Assembly (NCBI GenBank): GCA_025531455.1
Contig: JAMYHL010000010.1
Span: 620,001 to 684,000, forward strand
Source of the DNA: Apiotrichum sp. Y4204
Taxonomy: Eukaryota; Basidiomycota; Tremellomycetes; Trichosporonales; Trichosporonaceae
Length of the DNA stretch: 64,000 nt
Direction: 5' to 3'
Under the pieces are notes generated by a model. The model did no database searches and was not told the DNA's origin. It worked only from the letters and a program-made list of their open reading frames with translations. The position numbers were made by a program, and so were the translations under genes. Shown here piece by piece: positions 1-11,423 of this stretch (position 1 is its first letter; every line of letters begins with the position of its first letter).

Positions 1-2967
1 TGTGGAATGCGAGCAAGGGTCAGTATTTATGATCAGTCGCTAGCAACGATCACAATCCGGTCGCGCAGTGAGTTCTCTGTGTAGTGCTGTTGACACTTTT
101 CCCGAAGTCCGTCGCATTGTCGTCTCAAGCGTATATGATGCGTCGCTTGAAAGCTCAAAGGTGGAGTTGTTTTTGGGAGAGCCCCACTCTGCGAAACAAG
201 CTCTTGGCAGGGCGGAGCCACATCATGCTGCGGTACTGAGGTCATAGTGGCGGCGGGGCAGGATATCAGCAGTCCGGAGATATGAATCCCGGGGGCCCAT
301 CCAGGGCCGAAGTCTGCACCCCGCGATATCCCCACACGTTCCTGGATTCTCAGACGCGTACGACGGCGGATGGCGCCGCGACGACGGCCTTGAAGGGCGG
401 CCCAGATACTGGACTGCGGCATTTCATGCTGTTCTGATTGGATAGAGTCCGCGGCATGTTGCGTGTTCCCAGCGAGAGTTGCCGGATCACTAGCCCGGAT
501 CGCACCCGTGACGCGTTGGAATGTAGCCAGTGACCACAGGTCGCTAGTCGTTGCGATCAGTTCTGCGACTTGGATCACCTGATGCTCGGAGTGCACGGAT
601 AATATGGCGGTGTCCAACTTGAATGCCGAGGTGTGTTCAGGGTGTCACCCAGACATGTCTGTAGGCCGCACTATTGCAGCCTGGATGCGAGCATGAACAC
701 GTACGCATAGCAAGTGTGTCCCAACAATATCGTGCTCTATGCTCCAACGTGCAAGATCGCAGGTGGAGATGGAGGGGGAGTGTTAACAGGAGGGTGAAAA
801 GCAAACCGATCAAGAAACCGCGCTGTCATTGTTAGGGCGGAAGTCTGGGTCGACCATGGGCATGGCCCGCGGATTCTCCTGTTGGTCGTTGGACGTTGAG
901 CGGTCTTCGGCACGGCTTTCGGCCCGGGTTCCTTATCGCGATATGCGATAGTGTGTCGTTTGTGGAGATTGCTGAACTGGGGTCCCCGAGGCAGAAGTGG
1001 GAGTGATTAGTCGCGATGGCGAGCGAGGGTGCAAGGGGGCTTAATCGTGCCTGCCTTAGGCTCTTGGCTGGGAAAGAGTCAATGAAAATACAGGACGGAG
1101 GTTGGTGCCTGCCGAACAACTCAATGCCTCAGGCAACGCCGCGGGGCTAGTTGGGAACAATGACTGGCGCGCGGAATAGTGGGGCGGCCCAGATCTCGAC
1201 GAGGCGGATAGGCGGATAAGTGAGGACAAGCTCCAACAGCTGGCTCTGGCCCACGAGGGTTATGGAACGTGTGCGCTTGAGCCTATTCGTGCCTTTTCCC
1301 GAACGCCAAAGGTCAGCGTTCTTGGGCCCCTACCGCAGTATCAAAGTGTCAATGTCAATTGATTGTAGTCTGAATGGTGTTGGGGTGCGTTAGCACACAG
1401 ACTTGACCATGATGCGTTGGTGAACACTCGCCATGGCAATACACAACACCATATGTGTCGCCTAAGTCACCGATACCCCGATAAGCCGACGCCAACATGG
1501 CGCCCCTGAGGCCTGCGGCATGTCCCGCCGAACAAGCCCGTGGTACCGTGAGTTACCGCTCGGCCCGCCGCGGCGTGTAGGCATGGGGGATGGTACGTAG
1601 GTGTCCAAAGTGGGCACTGCGGCCAAAGATGTCCCTGCACCTCTGTGGAGAGCCAAGACCCACCATTCGACTCGTTTCAAGGCACCAGGGTGCCAGGACT
1701 GACAATGCTTGATTCTGCCAAACTTGTCGTCCCCACAGGTACAGTATGCTACTGTGCGTGGCGGGTACGGTATTCTCGATATTCTCGCTCTCTGGCCGCA
1801 GATGTCGCATAGCACTTTGTAGGTACAATAGCGCAGATGAAGCTTGGAGAGCTGTGCAGATATCCGCACTGGCACGGCCAAAGTGCGGGGCTCACCCACG
1901 ACAACTGATCTGATCTCTCGGCCGCCGCCATGAGCCGCAACGCCCCATGTCGCGCCACACGGCACATGGTCTCGGCACATGGTCTTGGCCTGCGTGGCGT
2001 GTCCGTTGAGTGGTTGCGATGATGGAGGTGCGCATTTTGGGGGCACATCAGGTGTGAGACATCAGCGGCTGCGGTTGCCCACATGTATGTACATGGGGCT
2101 GTAATCGTCTGTTGTGGTGCGGGAAAGTGGTGGAGGTTGTTGCAGGCAATTGCAGATCGTGGTGCAGTGGAATGACGAGCACAAAGCCGAGTGAACAATG
2201 CTAGTACGTATCCGCGACGCGAGCAGTTTAGTTGCTTCCGAGCGCCACGCCCGGTAAATCCATCGCAATCCATCACGTCATGGCGGCTTGGCAAATGGTT
2301 GGTGTGGTTCTCCACTCATCAGTCGTTGTCAAAGCCAGAGTTGTCCAAGGCACAGTGGAAGTGGAAATCCCTGCTGTAACTGGAAGCGTCGTGGCTCCAG
2401 TCACTTGATATCCGGAGTTCAAAGGGTGGGAATCGTTACGACAGCGAGCAGACCGGATTCCGGTTTCCGACGTGCCTAAGTATACGACGAACAACGGTCG
2501 CGTGCTGCGGCTCGCGGCTCGGTGCATCGGCGTATCGGTATGAGTGCTCGGTATCGACGCTCGGTCGGTATTTCGATATGCACCGAGAAACCTCAACTCC
2601 GCCATGGGAGCGCAGGCAGTATCTCAGCTTGCCGAGTGCATGATTCATGGACGCTGCACGATAACCTCACCTTGTCATCCAGCTCTTCGTTTCTCCTCAA
2701 TCCGTCAATCAACGCGTGGAACGGCTCCGCGGGACGGCAGCGACTACCGCATCAAAGCTGACCCGACGTTCCCGGGATGTCAGGCTTAACGATCATCCGA
2801 TATCGATGTAGGTACTGGCAGCCCCGTTGTCCGCCGCCTTGTCGCTCGTTCTGAATCCCTGGGGCCAACGCCACTCTTCGAATTGGTCAAGCAGGCAATG
2901 TTAGTTGCTGATCCGAACGTCTTATTCGCACACACGGAATATGTACATCCTGCCCTCGTCACTCTCA
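1..2967. other. Gene-poor left end, no supported gene
   Basis: Nearly 3 kb with no exon chain I can support. Both strands carry open frames up to about 195 codons (for example 33-617 and 1462-2046 on the minus strand), but they begin at non-ATG codons or show arginine/proline/histidine-rich shadow-like composition, and no family motif, intron signature or codon bias like that of the neighbouring genes is visible. It may be an intergenic or degenerate accessory segment. Confidence 0.5.
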
Positions 2968-5292
2968 CTAGTGAAATTCCTCTCGTGGATTAACCCACTG
3001 AGACGGGAGGTCCCACTGGCCAGGCGTCAGTTCTGCAGCTAACAGCAGGAGCTGCTGCACCGAGTCGTCGGGCAGCTGCACATGTGGCTCGGGTTGTGAA
3101 GACCGCACCTCGCCGGTGTCAGGGACAGGGATGCAGCCAGCCGGCCAGCGTTCATACTGTCCGCGGAGGATCCTGGCCTGCTGTTGTCCCGCTTTCCACG
3201 TCTTTCCGACCTTGTCCAAGTACTCGAGGCACGTGTTGGCGTTAGCCCATGCCGTGGCGGCTTGCGTGAAGTCTTGCGACTGACCGACAACGAGGAGAAA
3301 CGAGATTCCCGCAGAGTAGATGATGGACGACATGGTCGGAGGCGTGAATCGGAGACTGTGTTGCTCATCCCATAAATTTGCCAGTCGGATGATTTGGAGT
3401 GCTGCTTCGTGGCAACGCTGCAGTAAGTAACTGTTTCAGCTCACACAATGACTTGTTTATGATTCGTCAAATTCCGACCCTCAACCTGACAAGCAGAGAA
3501 CTCACCTGCATTGCGACCTTGCCCATCGGCATGGTAGCGTCGCGGTCCGGAGACACAACCTTGCTGAAGGGTTGATATAGCAAATTGAGGAACCAGGCCC
3601 AGGCGAGATGGATCATCAGAATGTGCGGGAGCACAGGATCGCTTGAACCGGGCGCGATGCGCAGCTCCCGAGGTAAACATGTGGACCATGAATCGAGCTG
3701 ATCACTGTCGTCAGAAATGTTATTATATCGATGACCAACTGGAGTTTCTGGACCATATTTGATCCCAGGTGCGACATGTGGTCTCTCCGCTTGACAGGGT
3801 AGCTGCGGGGTAAGCAGTGTGGACTGCCATCGTAGGGTACTCACATTGTGCTGATGATCTCGTTCGAGATCAGAACCAATCGTGCCGTCTCCGTCAACGT
3901 TAAGCTCAGGTACGACTTCTGCGGCGGCAGCGAGCTGAGTGGGCCTGGCGGCCACGTCCATGGAATGTCATCCGTTGTCTTGTCCGCAGAGAGCAGGGGG
4001 AGCGAGTAGTCGGTCATCATCGGCCTGCGGCCGATATAGCACGCCCACAGGCCCTCCTGACAGAGCGTGCTCCAAAACGTGACGTTGCGCTCGACGAACC
4101 TCTCGACGTCGAGCTCGCCGCCGGCGACGTGTTTTTCCTGATTCAACTGAAGTGCCATTGCGTAGCAGAGACGGACAGCCGTTCCCTGCACGATCCAGCC
4201 GAGCGAATAGTTGCCCATGGTGGCCTCGAAGGATCCAAGAAGGGCGAGGGCCTGTACTGTCGCGACACAGGGTTTGGCGCATTCCCGATCCTGGTACTGA
4301 ACGCCCTTGTTTCTGAATATTTTGCGAGTACTGTCGGCACGGAGATGCTCCTCGTCCGCAAACGCGAGTCCGAGGGCGAGAACAATATTGTGCAGGAAGG
4401 GACTGTAGTTGGGGCAGAGGCGGAACAGGTCATTCTCGGCAAGGGGAAGCGCTTGCTCCATATCGCGATAGAACAGGTGTGGAGTCACGCGTTGTGCTGC
4501 ACACTGTCAGCCTCGTCCTGGGATCATGACGCACCCCATGAAGTGAAATATCGGAAACAGCGATCGATGGCGGTATCGTGCTGCTGCTTAGTGAGGTGAA
4601 AGTCGGGCAAGAATCGCCGCCAGCGATCCGCCGATGATGAAACTGTCGTTTCGCGACTGTTGCGCCGCCCCGACCCGTCGACATCGACATCGACGTCCAC
4701 CCCGTCATGGCGATATGCACTCGATAGCAGGTGGTACCGATAGATTCCGCGATGGTCCTTGACCTGCCGTCAGCTCTGGAAGACACCACACAACTCACCA
4801 TGCAGTCGTCAATGTCCTCCGTAATGCTCTCAGCCCCGCTCGCCGACGGGGTGGGGTACATGGCCGTGGACGGCAGCGGCGCGGTGAGTGGTCTGCTGAC
4901 GGGCCGTGGGGCACTGGTTCCAGGGAGAGGCGCGCCCTGGTCGCCTACGATGCGCTCAAGTTCTGCAATCCGCTCGCGCAGAGCATTCCCCTCATGGCGT
5001 GGAATCGAGCGGCGCAAGTCCAAGCGCGGGTCCCAATTGCATTCGTCCTGGAACGAGTGACAGGCCCCGCACACCGGCTTGCCCCCGTCACACCGCTTCT
5101 TCCTGTCGTTAGCAGCGCCAAGTGGCAAAAACCTCGGCCTCGGGGCTCCAGACACGGCACACGAGTAGTGCAACTTGGAAACGTGGACTTTGGACTCGGA
5201 ACTTGGAGGTTTGGACGCAACACTCACCGCTGGCGACAGTTTATGCACGCCTGGGAAACGTTCTTGCGGCGCATGGGCTTGTCTGGGGGCAT
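2968..5292 (-). CDS. Zn2Cys6 fungal transcription factor, 632 aa
   Basis: Exons joined in phase: 5228-5292, 4799-5102, 4535-4763, 3845-4496, 3506-3704, 2968-3417 (1899 nt). The binuclear zinc cluster has ideal spacing C-x2-C-x6-C-x6-C-x2-C-x6-C, with Cys16, 19, 26, 33, 36 and 43. An intron splits it between the second and third cysteines, so it is invisible in any single frame. A short heptad-like linker follows at about residues 60-75, then a fungal-specific middle homology region (Fungal_trans class) from about residue 190, including the stretch FTSWAQRV..LFYRDM and several hydrophobic helices. Such proteins are nuclear DNA-binding activators or repressors of catabolic or secondary pathways. 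It sits head-to-tail with the DUF1445 gene, so local regulation is plausible but inferred. The start is the ATG at 5292, 15 residues before the first cysteine. Confidence 0.88.
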
Positions 5293-5625
5293 GGTTACTG
5301 GTCGTAGGAAAGTTGGGAAGGGATGGTAAGATGTCAGGAGTCAACAGGATTCAGCGGAAGATGCTCCGCTTGTGGTGGCGACGCCTTCCAGTCCTCGTCC
5401 TCGACGGTTACCCCAACCCCCCACACACGCCCTGTTATACTGTGACACAGGCCACAGGATAAGAAAGGACGCAATAACGCATGTATGCATGTCATAATCC
5501 AGGAAGCGCCCGAACAGAGACATATTCACCAGCCTCGACAAACATCTCGTCACCGGAATTACGCGGATCGAACGGAAAGAGCAACAGCGCAGCGCCACAG
5601 CTCTATCATGACGACTCTGTATCCC
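5293..5625. other. Intergenic spacer
   Basis: About 330 bases between the start of the first Zn2Cys6 gene and the stop of the DUF1445 gene, both on the minus strand. It should hold the regulator's promoter. I see no clear TATA box and no coding signature. Confidence 0.5.
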
Positions 5626-6704
5626 TCAACAATCCCTCCCTTTCTTTTCAAGAATGTCCTCGACCTTGAGATCGAGACACACCATCTTGCCCGGCGCGTG
5701 CCCCAGCACCGTGCCCGGTATGCGCGAGCTCATGACGGCCAGCTGGGGCGTGACGCCGCATCCCCAGAAGACGGGCACCTCGCCGTCACGGAACACGGGC
5801 GGGTCGCCATAGTCGACGGCGTGCACGTCCTTGATCCCCAGCGTGGCCACTGCGTCCCAACCCTGTGGCACCCGTCAGCGCTGAACTACACGATTGATAT
5901 GTCAGGTCATGTGCCGGCACGCACCCATGCAATTGGCTCGCCGTGCGTCCGAGCGTACCGCCTCGTCGTGGCGCGCACCCTCTCGACCTCGTGGGCGGGG
6001 TATGGCCGCATCGAGACGACGGTCGTGCCCCCAAACGCGCCAGAGGGTATGAGCTCGAGCGTGGTGCGGTACATTGGGACGTTGCGGCCGAGCTCAATGT
6101 GCCGCACGCCCAGACCAGCAGCGAGGAGAGCGGCTTCAAAGGTGAATGAGCAGCCGACTGTATGTAAGCGTCGGCGTACAGGACTTGGAGGCTCTCTCTG
6201 ATCCACTGAATCACTGATTGAGACACGCCACCCTCTTATACCCCGTTATCCCTTTACCCGTTACTCACTCAGGAAAGCCACGCTCTGGGGCGTCCAGAAC
6301 GCGCGGATATCCGCCACGTCCTCTTTGACCAGTACGCCGTCCTCGTACCTTTCCATCAGCTATCAGCCACCGCCCGCATCGGTCAGACCATCATAAAAAA
6401 GAAAAATCAAAAAACCTCACACTTACACAGAGTATCCAGGCACGTCCGTCGTGATGTCTATTCCGTCCGCGACGCCCGCCGCGAACCCGACCTCGCCGGG
6501 CGCAATGCTCTCCGCGAGGAGCGGGCATGGGTTGGGGTTTTGCGCGCAGAGTGTGCGAAAGTCGTCTGCGTACGCCGAGGGGACGACGAGCAGGTTCGCC
6601 TGCACGTACCCCGGACACATGCCTGTTGTTGGGCCGCGGAGCGCGTGGCTGCGGGCAGCGAGGCGGACCTCGGCGGCGGTCGTGTACGTCTGCGTCATGG
6701 GCAA
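5626..6704 (-). CDS. DUF1445 / D-glutamate cyclase-like hydro-lyase, 275 aa
   Basis: Exons 6427-6704, 6269-6348, 5925-6157 and 5626-5862 join in phase to 828 nt. The family hallmarks appear in order: [19 protein letters not shown] near residues 25-45, the VADIRAFW stretch, [31 protein letters not shown], and FWGCGVTPQ close to the C terminus with a following HAPG. Length matches stand-alone DUF1445 (UPF0317) proteins of about 260-270 aa. The mammalian family member DGLUCY converts D-glutamate to 5-oxoproline in mitochondria; bacterial members often lie near 5-oxoprolinase genes. Here the enzyme is flanked by two Zn2Cys6 regulators and lies upstream of an amidohydrolase and a permease, which suggests a role in unusual amino-acid nitrogen use. 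The exact substrate is inferred. Confidence 0.88.
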
Positions 6705-7045
6705 TGGTGCGATGTGTGAATTCTGTCATGGCTTTGTTCCATCGTGAGCTTCTCCGCAGTACCGATCGTCCCCTGTTGTGTGGTCAGCGTTCCTCGGGCT
6801 GCCTTACGCCGTAGTGCGTGGCCAGCGCCCTCCGGGTCCTCTGAGTGGCGCACATGTGCTCGTTGTTAGTGGCGCTTCTGGAAAGGTGTGATGGGTTCGC
6901 ATCAAGCTCAGGCCGGCATCGTTTCGGTGAATGTGGCGTGTTTCATGGAGTTCCGTATATTTCCGCTCGTCAACGTCAGTATCCGTTCAGCATCCTGTAG
7001 ATTGGTGTGGTGAGATCCCAAGAATACAAGTCATCGCTACAAGGA
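6705..7045. other. Intergenic spacer
   Basis: About 340 bases upstream of the DUF1445 start and downstream of the second regulator's stop. Presumed promoter of the DUF1445 gene; no recognisable motif found. Confidence 0.5.
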
Positions 7046-9328
7046 CTATACCAAAATCACCGAGCCCATACGCACGAGGGCCTCCTTCCAGTCAAGCCCA
7101 CGGTTCTCCATCACCATGTCGAGCGTCTCCAGCGCCGCCCGCGGCCCTGCGCTGCCCTTCCAGCACAGGCGGAACATAAAGTTGCGGTACTGGCGCTGTT
7201 CGTGGTCGAGCGCTGCCGTCGACAAAATCGTGAGCGGGATGAGAAGGCCCGCCTCCGTGCCCCATTTGACTCCCGAGAGTACGTTGAGTCCGTGCCGCAC
7301 GCATTGCTGAGGTGAGCGGCGAATGACTGAAATACGTACCTGGATCTGGTAGTCTTTCCGACTGCACTGGAAGATCTCGCGAAGGAGGAGGACGCGCAAC
7401 GCGGCATGGTGTATCTGCGGTCAGAAATGGTCCTCAGCTCGCGGCTCACCAAACGTCCAATCGCCATGCGCTGTTCCATGGGATTCGAGCCATTTCGCAG
7501 CTCGCGCGCCTCGAGGTCTCTCGCAAGGCTATGCTCGAGAACAGTGATCAGCTCATCAGCCTCGATCTGCGCGGCGAGCGCGTCTCCTGGCCCCGCGGAC
7601 CTGTGAGCGCGGATAATCCGGTACACGCGCATGTGCTCGGCGACGAGCCGCGGCCCGATGGCAAACACCGCGTCGACGTCGGCACATCGCGGCGTGGACG
7701 CCAGCGCCTCGCTCAGCAGCGGTATTGGCGGCTGGTTGTTCACGATCGTGAGTGAGAAGTTGTACCATGTCTGCCAGAAAGAGATGACCATCACGAAGAA
7801 CTCTTCGTGGGCCGTCAAGTCGGTCGCCTTACGGAGACACGGTTCGTACATGTCGAATAGGCGGGGGAGGAGGCGCGCATTGCCGTCAACGACAGCTAGC
7901 GAGACGAGCTGATGTCAGCCGGGGAAGGAAGGAAAACTCACGATACTCAATGCCCCTCCGAACTGCTCTCGCTCGACGATTGTAGCTTTTGACAATGTCT
8001 CAACGTTGTTCGCCAGCAGCGCGTACGCCGTTTTTCTGCCATTATGTGCGATATCGCGGAACGTGTGTGCGCCGTCAGTGCCCGTCCTATCCATGAGGTT
8101 TGCGCGATGCGTTGCAGCTGAGGACAGGAGCGCGTGAAACGCAGGATTGTCCTCATTCTTGCCGGTGAGGGCTGACGACAGTGCAACAGGGACAAAGTGT
8201 TTTGTGAGCGGGTTATCGTCCGTCTCCATCGCGATCGAGATGGTCGCCTGAATGTCGATGTAGTGGTAGAATAGCCGTGCCTCGACGTCCGACAGTGTGG
8301 CGATGACGGGTGCCGAGATGGTGGAGAGCAGCGCGGCACGTGGGTCTAGCGGCGCATTGAACCGCCGCTGCACATCTCGCGGCTCGACCGTGCTGTGGTA
8401 CGTCTGCAAGTGGTGGGATGGCGTGTCGAGTGGCGGGTCGACTGGCAGCTCCAGGTCAGTCTGGATCGTCCCGCCCGGCCCAAACAGCAGCGACATGCTT
8501 GACGTCAGCCAGAGAAGTCAGCTTCAGACCCGCTGGTTTGCACTCACGATGCAGTCATGTTCGGCACGTCCGAGCCGAACAGATCACGCAGAAGGTCGTG
8601 GAACGGATCCTCACTGTGCGTCAGCAAGGGCTAACGCCTTTGGCAACTCACGCATCCTGGTGATCCTGGTGCTGCACCGAATGCACGGAATGCACAGAGC
8701 CGACGTCCATACCCGGAGGCTCCAGTGGCGTCGGCGACCGGACGGGAATGAACCCCGGAGTCGATCTAATAGTGCCTGCGGACACGGCGGACACGACGGG
8801 TACGAGGGCGTTGGCGAGCGGGCTCGTATCGGTCCGAATACTGTTCGTCAGCGCGTACACGACAGGGAATGTGGCCTGCGATCCGCGACATACGACTGCT
8901 CCGGGGAGGTGTAATCTCGCAAATACGATGTCGGGTGATAAGCCATGTTTGTCGCGTTCTGCGGGCTCTCGCTCGACCGCATCGGGTATCCATCCGACAG
9001 GCTCGCACTCGGATCGCTGGGGGTGATGACCGACCGCGAGCGGCGGCGATTACCGAGCCTGACGCCGAGGGGCCGGTCAAAGTCGCATGCGACGCGGCGT
9101 GTCGCGCACCGTCCACAGGTGGGCCGGTTCTCGTCGCACTGGCGTCAGTGTCGGATCTCACGCGTATCTTGTCTTGCGTATCTCGTATCTCGTATCGCGC
9201 TCGGTATTCTCACTTTCTTACGATCCTGAGGCGTTAGGTTCCTGTGCGTCCACTCCGCGAAAGCTTACTATACGACACTGCTTGCACCCTGTCCGTGACC
9301 GGCCTTTTGTCTGTCGTGTCCCTCCCAT
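7046..9328 (-). CDS. Zn2Cys6 transcription factor with a 12-nt microexon, 640 aa
   Basis: Nine exons: 9269-9328, 9214-9225, 8894-9138, 8652-8840, 8613-... read as 8548-8613, 7942-8497, 7450-7908, 7340-7414 and 7046-7306 (1923 nt, in phase throughout). The zinc cluster Cys15, 18, 25, 32, 35, 42 has perfect spacing only if the 12-nt exon at 9214-9225 (Asp-Arg-Lys-Lys) is included between two introns. A Ser/Pro-rich linker is followed by a helical region typical of Fungal_trans_2 proteins, with a W-Q-T-W-Y segment and a hydrophobic C terminus. The 35-nt intron at 7415-7449 is among the shortest in the window. It is a probable pathway regulator for the adjacent DUF1445 and amidohydrolase genes (inference). 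The start ATG at 9328 lies 14 codons before the first cysteine. Confidence 0.86.
9214..9225 (-). other. 12-nt microexon inside the zinc-cluster code
   Basis: Four codons, flanked by a CAG acceptor with an upstream CTAAC branch point and by a GTGAGA donor. They supply exactly the residues needed for the six-residue spacing between the second and third cysteines of the Zn2Cys6 motif. Confidence 0.82.
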
Positions 9329-10029
9329 GAATGATGGATACGAAGAGTTGTGCAGATGCAGATGCAGAGCAAGAGGTGGTGGTGGATACGACGTGCGGAT
9401 GAGCGGATGTGCGGATGCGGATACGGATGTGAATGGTGGATGAAGAGAGGTGTCGTGCAAATGGAATGGAATCGTGGAATGGAACAGAGCTATGTGTGTT
9501 GTGTGGGCATCATCCTCCTCCCAGGTTAACCGGATGGGGACTGGCAGTTGGTGCGTGGTTGTGGGGAAAATGCGGGGTACACGGTGGGAAGAAACCTGGG
9601 GAGTGCCTTTGTGGGGTATATGGGGTAACGGGGGGGTGACTCTCCCACACCACACGACTGATTCCAAGGCCCTCCACTGTACGTACTGTACAATCTCACA
9701 AGATCACAGGACACTGTGGCCATTACTGTACAGACAGGCACTTGGCCGCGGGCAAGGGAACAGCTAACAGTTCCACTTGCACACATTCATGCAGTTGCAT
9801 ACATGCACATAAATAGAGGTCTTGGCAGTAAAGCAACCAGCAACAAGACAAAGGACCCGAGGACCACTTCTTGGGTAATAGATTGGAAGAAGGGGAATAC
9901 ATTTTTCGTGGCACAACTAGATTACCCGAGCGCTAACTGCGCGACTGCCCACCCTCTGCTCATGCTGCTCACTCTTTTGTACGGCCTACAACAAACAAAC
10001 GCCACACTACGGGGGTGATGATGGGTGAT
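9329..10029. other. Intergenic region with hexamer repeats
   Basis: Upstream of the second regulator and downstream of the amidohydrolase. About 9390-9432 holds an irregular array of GCGGAT/ACGGAT units. I see no coding signature. Confidence 0.5.
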
Positions 10030-11423
10030 CTACGAGCTGCGCTGGGCGTCGAAGAGGAGGACGGCGTCGAGGAGGACCTGGGTGCCGAGCGCGCAGTCCT
10101 CGGGCTTGCAGTACTCCTCGGGGTTGTGCGAGAGGCCGTCGAGGCACGGCACAAAGATCATGCCGGTCGGGTTGTGCAGCGCGGTGAGGCAGCTGTCGTG
10201 CCCGGCGCCAGAGTAGATCTCGCGCATCTGGTCTTTGCCTACAGCGGTCTCCGCGGCGGTGCGGATCGCGCCGACACAGTCCGGGTGGAACTTGACGGCC
10301 GGGTTGGCAAACAGCGGCTCCCACTTGACGGTGCACCCGCGCGAGGTCTTGGGCTTGGCGAGCTCGTCGACCTTTGCGCGCAGCTCCTTCTCCATAGTGT
10401 CGAGCACGTCGTCCGACATGTGCCGGATGTCCATTGAAAAGGTCACGCTCTTGGCGACGGTGTTGATGCTGCCCGGCTGGAGGTTGATGATGCCGGTGGT
10501 GGCGAGGCCGTCGTGTTTGGTGGCAATGTCATTGGCGGCGCTGATGATGCGCGCGGCGCAGAGCATTGCGTCCGAACGCGCATCGAGCGGTGTCGTACCC
10601 GCGTGCGAGTCGCGGCCGCTCACCACAATGTCGAACCAGCGGTACGCCTGGCCGCCGACGACGACGCCGACCGACTTGTTCTCCCGCTCGAGGATCGGGC
10701 CCTGCTCAATGTGCAGCTCAAAGTGCGCGCCGAGCGGGTTCGACTTGTAGCTGCACGGGACGTCGCCGAGGTAGCCGATGCGCTCGAGCTCGGACTTTGT
10801 GGTGATGGACTCGTTGTGCACGTCGGCGAGCGCGTAGCCGTCCTCGAGAGAGACCTTTTCAGCCCACACTGCCGAGCCGTGCATCGACTTGGGGAAACGC
10901 GCGCCCTCCTCGCTGTTCCGTCAGTACTGAACGCCAAACCCCAAGCTCTCAACTCACTTGGTCCAGGTGACAGCAGCGACGGGGTACTCGGTCTCGATGT
11001 TGTTGTCCTTGAGGACGCGGAGCACCTCAACAGCAGCCATGACACCGAGGATGCCGTCGTAGCGACCGCCAGTGGGCTGGGTGTCGAGGTGTGAGCCCAT
11101 GGCGGTGGGGAGGCCGTCCTTCTTCCCCGGGCGGATGCCGAACATGTTGCCCATCTCGTCGACGACGACCTTGCACCCCAGGCTCTTGAGCTCAGCCGTG
11201 AACCAGTCGCGCACCAGCTTGTCGTCGTCGCTCAGCGCAAGGCGGCACATACCCGTCTCGGTGGGAGCACTGTCGTCAGCGAAACCCACAAGCCAACCTG
11301 GCACAAGCACACTCACTCTCCCCAGCGGTGTGCAGCACCCCACTTGCACGTCTCGTGCAGCGTGTTGTTGAGGCGCTTGGCGTTGATGCGCAGGTCGCCG
11401 GCCTGGTACGAGGTCTTGGTCAT
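10030..11423 (-). CDS. M20-family N-carbamoyl amidohydrolase (beta-ureidopropionase-like), 433 aa
   Basis: Exons 11317-11423, 10958-11269 and 10030-10912 sum to 1302 nt. Motifs of the hydantoinase/carbamoylase group of M20 metallohydrolases: metal-binding GSHLDTQPTGGRYDG, the glutamate pair in TNEEGARFP, the ligand histidine in ELHIEQGP, the dimerisation-domain segment GRDSHAGTTP, and GAGHDS near the C terminus. The DTQPTGG version resembles yeast Pyd3 beta-alanine synthase, which hydrolyses N-carbamoyl-beta-alanine to beta-alanine, CO2 and ammonia. N-carbamoyl-L-amino-acid hydrolase and allantoate amidohydrolase are close relatives and cannot be excluded. No signal peptide is visible, so it is probably cytosolic. 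Its neighbours are the Dal5-like permease and two regulators. Confidence 0.9.

Noticed and set aside
33..617. 194-codon minus-strand open frame at the left edge
   Set aside because: It begins at TTG, has no upstream exon I could join and no recognisable motif. Composition alternates between plausible and shadow-like.
1462..2046. 194-codon minus-strand open frame
   Set aside because: Overlaps other equally long frames on the same strand, cysteine/arginine/histidine-rich with no motif. Judged a chance frame.
10513..11094. 193-codon plus frame
   Set aside because: Antisense shadow of the amidohydrolase exons; the minus strand carries all M20 motifs.
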